Below, piece after piece: positions 16,899 through 24,602 of a stretch of 54,710 nt of DNA. Every line of letters begins with the position of its first letter. Position 1 is the stretch's first letter. The DNA is from Nitrospira sp. UBA2082. GTDB lineage: Bacteria > Nitrospirota > Nitrospiria > Nitrospirales > Nitrospiraceae. The position numbers and the translations under genes are program-made. The stretch lies in assembly GCA_002331335.1 (NCBI GenBank), contig DCZO01000019.1:108581-163290 (forward strand). Direction: 5' to 3'. The notes under the pieces are model-generated. The model was not told the DNA's origin and searched no databases. It saw nothing but the letters and a program-made list of their open reading frames with translations.

Positions 16899-17591
16899 AT
16901 GCCGCAATCAACGCCACAGTCCGGCTGCTTAGCCTGGTCCCCAACGATTGGCCTCCTCGCCGGTGGATGTCTTCTGCTGGCCATATCGACAGCTCACGCG
17001 GAAATTTATCAATACATCGATGCCAAAGGGACCATTTCACTCACCAACGTGCCGTCCGATGCACGCTATCGCCGGGTCGACATCGTCCCGAATCGATTAC
17101 ACTCTATGATTTCGGAACAAGAGCTCGCGCCGATGATCAGCCGGTTTTCACGCCAGCATCAACTGCATCCGGCGCTCATTCGGGCCGTCATCAAAGCAGA
17201 ATCGGACTTCGACCCTCACGCAGTATCGAGGGCGGGGGCGGTGGGTCTGATGCAGCTCATGCCGCAGACCGCCGTCAGGCTGGAGGTGCGAGATCTATAC
17301 GATCCTGAAGACAACATCGGCGGAGGCACAAAATATCTCCGACAACTACTCGACCGATTTCGTGGGAATCTTCCACTCGCACTGGCTGCCTATAACGCGG
17401 GGGAGCATGTCGTAGACCGGTACCGCACACTTCCACCAATCGATGAGACCAGGCAGTACGTTCGCAAGGTCTTGCGGTATTATCGGACCTTCCTCATGCG
17501 AGACCTTGCTGCGACTGGCCACGTCATCGCGCCACCGGAGGCCGCAGCGCCACCACTATCCCTCGGCCTCTCCTCCTCTCCCGTTCAATAG
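16899..17591 (+). CDS. Exported lytic transglycosylase with N-terminal DUF4124 domain
   Basis: Periplasmic peptidoglycan-cleaving enzyme. From ATG 16899 it has 230 residues: a signal peptide (about 16-34, ending TAHA), a short DUF4124-type domain (EIYQYIDAKGTISLTNVP) and an SLT catalytic domain with IRAVIKAESDFDPHAVS (catalytic Glu about 101), GAVGLMQLMPQTA and LALAAYNAGEHVV. The C-terminal QYVRKVLRYYRTF is typical. The last 68 bp overlap the 3' end of nadB on the other strand. It has the same catalytic module as the large Slt at 5215-7539 but without the TPR superhelix. A TTG two codons upstream is an alternative start. Confidence 0.92.
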   Translation: MPQSTPQSGCLAWSPTIGLLAGGCLLLAISTAHAEIYQYIDAKGTISLTNVPSDARYRRVDIVPNRLHSMISEQELAPMISRFSRQHQLHPALIRAVIKAESDFDPHAVSRAGAVGLMQLMPQTAVRLEVRDLYDPEDNIGGGTKYLRQLLDRFRGNLPLALAAYNAGEHVVDRYRTLPPIDETRQYVRKVLRYYRTFLMRDLAATGHVIAPPEAAAPPLSLGLSSSPVQ

Positions 17592-19158
17592 CCGGTTCTC
17601 CCAAAGAAAGTTGGCTATGCTGCTTCCAGCCTGACCGCTTGGCTTCGGGGAAGTCCGATCGGAAGTGGGCACCTACGCTGTTTTCCCGCCAAAGCGCCGA
17701 TTCTGCGACGCAGTGCGCCACCTGAACCATGTTCTTCACCTCAAGATCGGCCCTTGTAGCAAACGGCCTTGATACCAGCTGTGCCCACCGTGAGAGTTGA
17801 GCCGTGGCGCGAATCAACGATTCACGAGAGCGAATGATGCCGACGTGTCCCCACATAGTTCGGCGGAGCGAGTTCCGCAATTTTTCCGCATCCTCCAGCC
17901 GATGCCGTTGCGCGTGTCGGAGTGCCGTCACCTGCACAGCCAGATCCGGCTGGGTGCGGTTGGAGGCCCAGGCCACGGCGGCCACGCCGGCCCGCATGCC
18001 GAACACCAGGCCCTCCAACAAGGAATTACTCGCCAGTCTGTTGGCACCGTGCACCCCGCTGCAGGCAACCTCGCCGGCGGCAAAGAGGCCGGGCAACGTC
18101 GTCGCGCCGTTGAGATCGGTCCAGACTCCTCCCATCATGTAATGCGCGCTCGGAGAGACCGGAATCCACTCCTCCGTAATGTCGATGTCGTAGCGAAGAC
18201 ACGTCGAGTAAATCGTGGGGAATCGCCGTTTGACAAAATCAGCTCCGAGGTGCGTCACATCGAGGTACACATGGCGCGCCTTGGTCGCCGCCATTTCTGC
18301 CCAGATCGCCCGTGACACAATATCCCTGGGCGCCAAGGCACCCAACGGATGATAGCGCGGCATGAAGGCCTCGCCCTTATGATTGCGCAGCTGGCCTCCC
18401 TCACCCCGCATCGCTTCCGATAGGAGAAACGGCGGGCTCGACGGCCCATAGAGCGCCGTTGGATGAAATTGGACGAACTCCATGTCTTGCAGCTGCGCTC
18501 CCGCCCGGAAAGCCATGGCCATGCCATCCCCAGTCGCATTCGGTGGGTTCGTCGTTCGGGCATAGATCTGGCCGGCTCCCCCCGTCGAAAGCACGACCGC
18601 CTTGGCAGGGACAATGATCTGTTCGCCGGAATTCTCGTCCAGCACGACGGCTCCGCAACACCGGCCTTCTTCTACGACCAGATCCACGGTGAAATGGTAA
18701 TCCAATCGATGAATCCGTTTGTGCCGACCGGCCTGCGCCATTAAGACGCGTACCATTTCGTTACCCGTGGCATCGCCGCGGGCACGGAGAATCCGGCTGC
18801 GGCTATGGGCCGCCTCCCGCGCAAAGGCGAACTTTCCACCTGTCTTGTCGAACTTGGCCCCCCATCGAATTAATTCCTGAATCCGATCCGGCCCTTCCTC
18901 GACCAACACCCGCACCGCCTCGCGCCGACACAGTCCATGGCCGGCCTTCATCGTATCCGTCAGATGGATCGCCACATCGTCTTCCTCGCTCAATGCCACT
19001 GCCACTCCGCCCTGCGCAAAAATGGAGTTGCTCTGCAACGGATGGCCCTTGGTGAGCATCACGACCCGGCCTTCACGGCTGAGTTCGAGCGCCGCACGGA
19101 GACCGGCAACCCCGCTGCCAATGACGAGAAAATCCGCCTGTAGAGGAAGACGTCGCAT
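17524..19158 (-). CDS. nadB: L-aspartate oxidase
   Basis: FAD enzyme oxidising L-aspartate to iminoaspartate, the first step of de novo NAD synthesis. The 544 residues include the FAD Rossmann motif IGSGVAG (13-19), NSIFAQGGVAVAL, the active-site region LRARGDATGNEMV, FVQFHPTALYG, EAMRGEGGQLRN, YMMGGVWTDLNG and CSGVHGANRLASNSLLEGLVFG, all matching NadB. A helical C-terminal domain follows. The last 68 bp run into the 3' end of the convergent transglycosylase gene. A lipoprotein gene ends 7 bp upstream on the same strand. nadA and nadC are not in the window. Confidence 0.96.
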   Translation of the reverse strand: MRRLPLQADFLVIGSGVAGLRAALELSREGRVVMLTKGHPLQSNSIFAQGGVAVALSEEDDVAIHLTDTMKAGHGLCRREAVRVLVEEGPDRIQELIRWGAKFDKTGGKFAFAREAAHSRSRILRARGDATGNEMVRVLMAQAGRHKRIHRLDYHFTVDLVVEEGRCCGAVVLDENSGEQIIVPAKAVVLSTGGAGQIYARTTNPPNATGDGMAMAFRAGAQLQDMEFVQFHPTALYGPSSPPFLLSEAMRGEGGQLRNHKGEAFMPRYHPLGALAPRDIVSRAIWAEMAATKARHVYLDVTHLGADFVKRRFPTIYSTCLRYDIDITEEWIPVSPSAHYMMGGVWTDLNGATTLPGLFAAGEVACSGVHGANRLASNSLLEGLVFGMRAGVAAVAWASNRTQPDLAVQVTALRHAQRHRLEDAEKLRNSLRRTMWGHVGIIRSRESLIRATAQLSRWAQLVSRPFATRADLEVKNMVQVAHCVAESALWRENSVGAHFRSDFPEAKRSGWKQHSQLSLGEPAIERERRRGRGIVVALRPPVAR

Positions 19159-19165
19159 TGGTTCG

Positions 19166-19687
19166 CTACCGCAAACCGGGTTGGGAAGGAAGGGACTCGG
19201 ACAACGCTTGCTTGGCCTTCATGCCGAACGGCAGATCGCCCTGAGCCGCGCGGAGCAGAATCGTACCGGTCCCATTCCACTGAAAACGCGCATGGCCTCG
19301 CTGGCGTGTGCCCGGGTCTTCGGCGGTCTTCTTCCAGAGCCCCTGCCAACGGAGATAGACGTCGATGTTCTCGCCCTCGATCATGATCCGTTCGATCTTG
19401 AACTCAAGGGAGATCGAGTGAAACGCTTCAAAGTCAGCCTCGACGTTCCGTCGGAGTACATCCAGGGACTCCTCCTGCAACATGAGGGACTTGAAGGAGG
19501 AATGATCCTTTGTTTGGTAGGCATTTCGTAACGCCTCCACCGCCCGATCGATTCGCTGGATGCGTGCATGATCCGCCGGGTACGGAGGGGACTTGGACGA
19601 ACAGGCGCCGACCGCCACCACGAGCAGGACGATCCATCCGGCGAATATCCAACGTGAGTGAAAGACAGACATCCAACACCGATTCAT
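19166..19687 (-). CDS. Predicted lipoprotein of unknown function
   Basis: I do not recognise the family. From ATG 19687 the 173-residue product starts with a basic and hydrophobic segment ending in the lipobox VGAC at about 27-30, so it should be a lipidated membrane protein. The mature part begins with a Ser/Pro linker, then a helical region (IQRIDRAVEALRNAYQTKD) and a beta-rich half with WQGLWKKTAEDPGTR and GTGTILLRAAQGDLPFG; it resembles NTF2-like or DUF4440-like small domains in outline only. It precedes nadB by 7 bp and is probably co-transcribed, though no functional link is evident. A longer frame from 19780 would hide the signal and is rejected. Confidence 0.75.
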   Translation of the reverse strand: MNRCWMSVFHSRWIFAGWIVLLVVAVGACSSKSPPYPADHARIQRIDRAVEALRNAYQTKDHSSFKSLMLQEESLDVLRRNVEADFEAFHSISLEFKIERIMIEGENIDVYLRWQGLWKKTAEDPGTRQRGHARFQWNGTGTILLRAAQGDLPFGMKAKQALSESLPSQPGLR

Positions 19688-19826
19688 GCATGCAGTATAG
19701 GAAGTGGACAAACGAGGGGTCAAGGGAGGCCTCCTCAGCCCGACGTTCGATCCAGGCAAACTGCCGCCATTCGCTTGCATTTTGCGCCGAAAGCCTCTAG
19801 ACTCCGCCCCCCAGGAGAACTACAAC

Positions 19827-19922
19827 ATGTCGAGTGTACTGAAAAAACGTCGAAAAAAAATGCGCAAGCACAAGTATAAGAAGCTGCGCCAGCGTCAAAA
19901 ATTCCTTCGGCGCAAGAGCTAG
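19827..19922 (+). CDS. 31-residue basic protein, AURKAIP1/COX24 (bS22/mS38-like) family
   Basis: Very short gene after AGGAG at six bases. The product starts MSSVLKKRRKKMRKHKYKK and continues with LRQRQKFLRRKS: nearly half Lys/Arg, with the KMRKHKYKKL core seen in the AURKAIP1/COX24 domain. Proteins of this kind sit in small ribosomal subunits (bS22 in mycobacteria, mS38 in mitochondria). A ribosomal role here is inferred from that similarity. It lies 27 bp before a DUF6812-like gene on the same strand. Confidence 0.85.
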   Translation: MSSVLKKRRKKMRKHKYKKLRQRQKFLRRKS

Positions 19923-19949
19923 CCATAGTCCGTCACGCAGGAGGAGGCT

Positions 19950-20168
19950 GTGCCCGAAGGAAAGAAGGTCCGAATCCGCATCCGGACGGTCAATTGCACG
20001 TATGTAGGCGATTTCCTGGTTCCTCCGATGCGCAATCGTGTCTCGGACGCGATCAACGAAGAGGTCCGTCTGTTCATCAGCCTGACCGACGTCGTCATCG
20101 ACGACAAAGAGCGGTCCGACTTTGTGGCGATCAACAAGAACCTCATCGAGTCTGTCGTACAACTCTAG
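19950..20168 (+). CDS. Conserved 72-residue protein, DUF6812-like
   Basis: Small cytoplasmic protein of unknown function. The GTG start at 19950 follows the strong ribosome site AGGAGGAGGCT. The sequence KVRIRIRTVNCTYVGDFLVPPMRNRVSDAI, described here in outline, reads as alternating beta strands, then NEEVRLFISLTDVVID and FVAINKNLIESV: a small beta-barrel-like or PilZ/Sm-like profile. It sits between the bS22-like gene and the MsbA-type exporter in the same direction. The DUF6812 label is from memory of similar proteins and needs a profile search. Confidence 0.7.
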   Translation: MPEGKKVRIRIRTVNCTYVGDFLVPPMRNRVSDAINEEVRLFISLTDVVIDDKERSDFVAINKNLIESVVQL

Positions 20169-20273
20169 CTCGCCCTTGACCGCCGCCGTCCTTGCCGCTT
20201 CCGTTGTCCTCTGTTGCATGCCCCCGTCAACCGAACATCCGCACCGGCCTGTGACCATCGCCTGTTGTCCACC

Positions 20274-22004
20274 ATGCTGATTTTCAGACGATTCTTGCCG
20301 TTCGTGCAGCCGTACCTGCCACGGATGATTGTGGCCGGGCTATTGGTCATGGGCGTGGCGGCGGTCAACCTTACCCTGCTTCGCCTGGCCGGTCTCCTCT
20401 GGGACGTCATCACGGTGCGCCACGACGCCGAGCGAATGACGGAGCTGATCGCAATTTTTCTTGGTCTGGTCCTCCTTCAAGGTCTCTGTTCGATGGGCCA
20501 CAGTTATCTGACCGCCTGGGTCTCCCAGCGCATCGTCGCTGATTTTCGCCGACACCTCTTCTCTCACCTACAAACGCTCGATCTTCGGTTTTTCGCGCGC
20601 CACCGTACCGGCGAATTGCTCTCGCGCCTGATGAGCGATGTGACTGTGATTCAAACCGTCGTGACAGAAACCCCCATCGACAGCGCCAAGCAGCTTGTGA
20701 CCTTCGTGGGGGGCATTGCCTTTCTCCTCACCATGAATTGGCGGCTCTGCCTCCTGATCCTGCTCCTCCTGCCCGGGCTGGTGGTGGTCGCCAAGATCTT
20801 CGGACGCAGACTCAAAGCGCTCTCCACGTCCATGCAAGACCACACCGCCGCGCTCAGCACACTGGCGGAGGAAGTGATCTCCGGTATCCGCATCGTCAAA
20901 TCGTTCGTCCAGACCAAACGGGAAGAGACACGCTTCTCGGCCCAGATCGACCGCACGCTGCAACTCACCATGCGCCGCGCAGGGATCATGGCCCTGTTTA
21001 TCCCCTCCATCAGCCTCCTCACATTTTCAGCCGCCGCCGCCGTCATGTGGTATGGAGGCCGGCAAGTTATCGACGGCTCCGTTACGCCGGGCGATCTGTT
21101 CGCCTTCGTGTTGTTCGCCGGCATTCTGATTGGTCCCTTCAGTTCAGGGGCCCGCGTATTCGCACAAGTCAAAGAGGCTCAGGGCGCCATGCAACGGGTG
21201 TTTGAGATTCTTGACGTTGAGCCGGACATTCACGATCAGCCCAGCGCGAACGTCTTCTCCTTGGTCGACGGCGCCGTCCGCTTCGAAGACGTCAGTTTCT
21301 CCTACGATCCTCGGCACCCTGTCCTCTCGCACCTGTCTTTCATGGCCAAACCCGGCGAAGTCGTCGCCCTGGTCGGCCCGACGGGAGCAGGCAAGACAAC
21401 CGTGATTAATCTGTTGCACCGATTTTACGATCCCACTGAAGGGCGCATTACCGTCGACGGCAAGGATCTGCGCCAGGCGAACGTCGAGAGCTGGTATCGG
21501 CAACTGGCGCTCGTTCCCCAAGAAACGATTCTCTTCGGCGGAACTATCCTCGACAACATCCGCTATGGCAATCCCGATGCAGATCACGCGGCGGTGCAGG
21601 AAGCCGCCAGGGCCGCGCATGCCCATGATTTCATTACAGGCCTTCCCGATGGCTATCGCACCGTCGTCGGTGAAAAAGGCGTCAACCTATCAGGCGGGCA
21701 GCGCCAGCGCATTGCGATTGCACGGGCGATCCTCAAGAACCCCCGCATCTTGCTGTTGGATGAGGCCACCTCGTCTCTCGACACCGAATCGGAGCGGCTG
21801 GTGCAGGACGCGTTGGATCGCCTGATGAAAGGGCGGACGACGTTTGTCGTCGCCCACCGGTTATCGACCGTGCAACGCGCCGACCGCATCTTGGTGCTGG
21901 ACAAAGGTAACCTGGTGGAGGAAGGCACGCACACACAACTCATGGAACGTCGGGGGCTATACTACTACCTCTATACTATCCGCCTGCATGACCCGATCGC
22001 GTAA
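20274..22004 (+). CDS. msbA: MsbA-type lipid A/multidrug ABC exporter (fused permease-ATPase)
   Basis: Half-transporter with an N-terminal six-helix membrane domain (about 1-310) and a C-terminal ATPase. The ATPase is fully intact: Walker A GPTGAGKTT, Q-loop VPQETILFGG, signature LSGGQRQRIAIARA, Walker B LLLDEATSSLD and H-loop VVAHRLST. The membrane domain has the MsbA-like HLFSHLQTLDLRFFARHRTGELLSRLMSDV coupling region. Likely substrate is a lipid such as lipid A-core, or drugs. ATG 20274 gives 576 residues, the normal size; an upstream TTG at 20214 would add 20. It is a useful contrast with the degenerate ABC protein at 33355-35031. Confidence 0.88.
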   Translation: MLIFRRFLPFVQPYLPRMIVAGLLVMGVAAVNLTLLRLAGLLWDVITVRHDAERMTELIAIFLGLVLLQGLCSMGHSYLTAWVSQRIVADFRRHLFSHLQTLDLRFFARHRTGELLSRLMSDVTVIQTVVTETPIDSAKQLVTFVGGIAFLLTMNWRLCLLILLLLPGLVVVAKIFGRRLKALSTSMQDHTAALSTLAEEVISGIRIVKSFVQTKREETRFSAQIDRTLQLTMRRAGIMALFIPSISLLTFSAAAAVMWYGGRQVIDGSVTPGDLFAFVLFAGILIGPFSSGARVFAQVKEAQGAMQRVFEILDVEPDIHDQPSANVFSLVDGAVRFEDVSFSYDPRHPVLSHLSFMAKPGEVVALVGPTGAGKTTVINLLHRFYDPTEGRITVDGKDLRQANVESWYRQLALVPQETILFGGTILDNIRYGNPDADHAAVQEAARAAHAHDFITGLPDGYRTVVGEKGVNLSGGQRQRIAIARAILKNPRILLLDEATSSLDTESERLVQDALDRLMKGRTTFVVAHRLSTVQRADRILVLDKGNLVEEGTHTQLMERRGLYYYLYTIRLHDPIA

Positions 22005-22044
22005 GTCTGTTCCCGGTTGGGGTCGGCGGGAGCGAACCGCGATA

Positions 22045-22698
22045 CTACTTCACTTTCGAGAAGTCGGCGGGGATTCTGGCCTCTTGCCCGTCTTGCAGAT
22101 TCACGACGAACACGGATTTGGCCGTTGGGTCAAACTGCTCGTAGGCGAAGAGCGCCGTAAACCGGGAGCGAAAGGCCGGGCCGTTGCTCTCGTTCTTTCG
22201 TCCTCGCTCGGCCTTACCGAGATCGATCGGCTTGATTCGCTTTGATCCTTGCTGCAATTCGATGACGGCCCCTTCGGCGAAATACTCGTCCTCGCCGCAA
22301 AGCTGGACCTCGACCTCCATATTGGGCATGTCGATCACTTTCTTGATGAACTCTTCCGGCATGCGCACGTCGATCTTGCGCTTCTTCGATTCCACCGCTT
22401 CCTGTCGGCCGAACGCTTCCAGGCGATAGCGTTTGGTGCGCAGGATCGCGCTGGCGCCGCACGGGTCCTTCTCCGGATCAGCACCCACACGAGCGGCCAA
22501 GGACGCCTGTTGAAGGACCTTTTTCACATCCTCAGGAAGAGTGGCTTTCTCCATCGGGACCCGGCCGGCCTCCAACGCCTTTTGAGCCTCCTCGGCGGAC
22601 AGTTTCACATCGATAGCCCACGCCGTTTCAATCCCGACCGCACACATTCCGATCAGGCTGACAACACCCCACAAGACGCTGCTTCTGCGCGAAACCAT
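22045..22698 (-). CDS. Exported protein of unknown function
   Basis: No family recognised. From ATG 22698, preceded by GGAAAGGAAGGC, the product has 217 residues with a clear signal peptide (basic MVSRRSS, hydrophobic core, cleavage near ETAWA). The mature part starts with a helical segment (LSAEEAQKALEAGRVPMEKATLPEDV), has two cysteines that might pair (DPCGAS and VQLCGED) and ends in beta strands. It is the last gene of the DUF692-dus-maf run, 96 bp after maf. A longer frame from 22794 abuts maf but lacks a ribosome site and would bury the signal. Likely periplasmic. Confidence 0.75.
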   Translation of the reverse strand: MVSRRSSVLWGVVSLIGMCAVGIETAWAIDVKLSAEEAQKALEAGRVPMEKATLPEDVKKVLQQASLAARVGADPEKDPCGASAILRTKRYRLEAFGRQEAVESKKRKIDVRMPEEFIKKVIDMPNMEVEVQLCGEDEYFAEGAVIELQQGSKRIKPIDLGKAERGRKNESNGPAFRSRFTALFAYEQFDPTAKSVFVVNLQDGQEARIPADFSKVK

Positions 22699-22794
22699 GC
22701 CTTCCTTTCCGAAGCCGGTGACGCCCCCCCGGCCGATGCTTACATGTGGATAAAACGGCGTGCGCATTGTAGGAGAACGGCGCACTCGATGCAA

Positions 22795-23427
22795 TCAGGC
22801 GGCGAACCGGCTCCAATTGGGATACGGCTTCTGCCTATAGATTTCCTCAACATCCCGCGGAACGGGATACCCGACAGACCCAAGCAGCCGTGCCACGACC
22901 GCTAACGGCAAACCTACCACGGCGGTGAAATCCCCCTCAATCCGTTCAACGAGGTTGCCTCCCGCACCTTGAATCGAATAGGCCCCGGCCTTGCCCAACG
23001 ATTCCCCACTCACAAGATACCGCTCGATGGCGTCCTCAATGTCCGCGTACATATAGACCGTGGCCGTTACAATCTCGACCGAATCGACCGCTCGAATCCG
23101 ACTGCACAGGGCCACCGCCGTGTGAACCTCATGCGGCCGGCCGGCGAGATCGGTCAGCATGCCACGCGCCTTGTCAAGGTCGCGCGGCTTGCCTAACAGA
23201 CGGCCGTCCAACTCGATCACGGTGTCGCTGCCCAGCACAAGATCTCCCGGCCTCCTGTCCGCAATGGATCGGGCTTTCTCCATGGCGAAGTATCCAACCT
23301 GTTCGCGGGGAGACAAACCTGCGAGCGGATGTTCTTCAAATGCCGGAGGGTCAACTTCGAAGGACACTCCCAAGAGCGCAAGCAGCTCGCGGCGGCGGGG
23401 CGACGTGGAGGCCAGCACTAACTGCAT
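22795..23427 (-). CDS. maf: Maf-family nucleoside triphosphate pyrophosphatase
   Basis: House-cleaning enzyme hydrolysing non-canonical nucleotides (dTTP/UTP or modified pyrimidines) to monophosphates. The 210 residues carry the N-terminal STSPRRRELLALLG motif, the conserved FEEHP acid pair, LGSDTVIELDGRLLGKPRD, the GRPHEVHTAVAL block, SGESLGKAGAYSIQG and GDFTAVVGLPL. The product matches the dTTP/UTP pyrophosphatase (YhdE) group, based on GAYSIQG. The start overlaps the end of dus by 10 bp. Confidence 0.94.
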   Translation of the reverse strand: MQLVLASTSPRRRELLALLGVSFEVDPPAFEEHPLAGLSPREQVGYFAMEKARSIADRRPGDLVLGSDTVIELDGRLLGKPRDLDKARGMLTDLAGRPHEVHTAVALCSRIRAVDSVEIVTATVYMYADIEDAIERYLVSGESLGKAGAYSIQGAGGNLVERIEGDFTAVVGLPLAVVARLLGSVGYPVPRDVEEIYRQKPYPNWSRFAA

Positions 23428-24602
23428 CGTGACGCCGGCATCGGTTCACTCTCACCCGTTTCATTGATCGGTTCAGGCTCGGCTGAATCCCGAATCCGCT
23501 GGGCTCGATACTCGTCGAGCACGGCTTCAAGCTCTTTCACCGAAGCCAAACGGAACATCCGTGCGCGCAACGCGGCGGCATGCGGAAATCCCTTGCAATA
23601 CCAGCCCAAGTGTTTGCGCATCCGATGGAATTGCCGCTGGCCGCAGAACGCCTCAAATTGGCGGGCATGATCCAGCAGCACTGCGAACCGCTGGTCGAGC
23701 GAGATCCCGATCTCGGAACAGCCCTCGACGCAGAATCGATTCGGCTCGCGGGCGAACAGACGGGCCCGTTCTTTCGAGCGGAAAAACCACGGAGCGCCAA
23801 GAACGGCCCGCCCGACCAACACGCCATCCACACCGGTTTCGCGGACACGCGACATCACGTCGTCCAAGCTGTGGAGATCTCCGTTCCCGCATAACAAGGT
23901 CCCGGTCCCCTTCGCCATGGCTGCAGCCCGTGCAATAGCGGACCAATCAGCCTCGCCGCGGTACATCTGCCGCAGCGTCCGACCATGAAGCGAAATCACC
24001 GCCGGCCGCTCTTCCAACAGATGCGCGATCCAGCTTTCCACCACGACCGACTCGTAACCGAGCCGCGTCTTGACGGAGAGGGGGATAGGACGGCGCACGG
24101 CAGGCTGGCTCCCTCCACGCTTTTCATTCATCCGTTCAAAGGCCCTCACCCTGGCCGGTTTGAACCCCGCCTGTTCCAGTGTTTTCCCGCCGGCCCACTC
24201 TTCGATTCCACGTCTGGCGGCCTGCATGATCGCACGAGCCACGGCGGGCGTTCTGATCAGGCCGGCACCCGATCCGGAGGCCGCGACGTTCTTGGACGGG
24301 CACCCCATGTTAATATCCAACCCGTCGAACCCCAGTTCACAGACCACGTGCGCAGCCCGATAAAACAACTCCGGATCATTCCCGTAGAGTTGGGCCACCA
24401 TCGGACGCTCGATCTCACCGTAGACCAGGGTCTCCAGCAACTTCTCCGGCCCATGGCAGATATCGTGCACGTGCGTAAACTCCGTGAACGTGACATCGGG
24501 CTTGCCTTGCCGCGCGATCACCGAACGAAAACTCGCGTCGGTAACGCCGTCCATCGGAGACAGGCCGATGATCGGACGAGGGAGGATCGGCCAAAAATTC
24601 AT
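23418..24602 (-). CDS. dus: tRNA-dihydrouridine synthase
   Basis: FMN and NADPH dependent enzyme reducing uridines in the tRNA D-loop. Motifs along the 394 residues: LSPMDGVTDASFR (FMN binding), MVAQLYGNDPELF, the catalytic Cys in DINMGCPSKNVAASGSGAGLIRTP (seen in two shorter parts), PLSVKTRLGYES, ISLHGRTLRQMYRGEADW, LLCGNGDLHS and GVLVGRAVLGAPWFF. Between the Cys block and KTRLG there is an insertion of about 45 residues (EQAGFKPARVRAFERMNEKRGG region), which makes it longer than typical DusB. It overlaps maf and is overlapped by the DUF692 gene through ATGA, so all three are one transcription unit. Confidence 0.93.
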   Translation of the reverse strand: MNFWPILPRPIIGLSPMDGVTDASFRSVIARQGKPDVTFTEFTHVHDICHGPEKLLETLVYGEIERPMVAQLYGNDPELFYRAAHVVCELGFDGLDINMGCPSKNVAASGSGAGLIRTPAVARAIMQAARRGIEEWAGGKTLEQAGFKPARVRAFERMNEKRGGSQPAVRRPIPLSVKTRLGYESVVVESWIAHLLEERPAVISLHGRTLRQMYRGEADWSAIARAAAMAKGTGTLLCGNGDLHSLDDVMSRVRETGVDGVLVGRAVLGAPWFFRSKERARLFAREPNRFCVEGCSEIGISLDQRFAVLLDHARQFEAFCGQRQFHRMRKHLGWYCKGFPHAAALRARMFRLASVKELEAVLDEYRAQRIRDSAEPEPINETGESEPMPASRCS

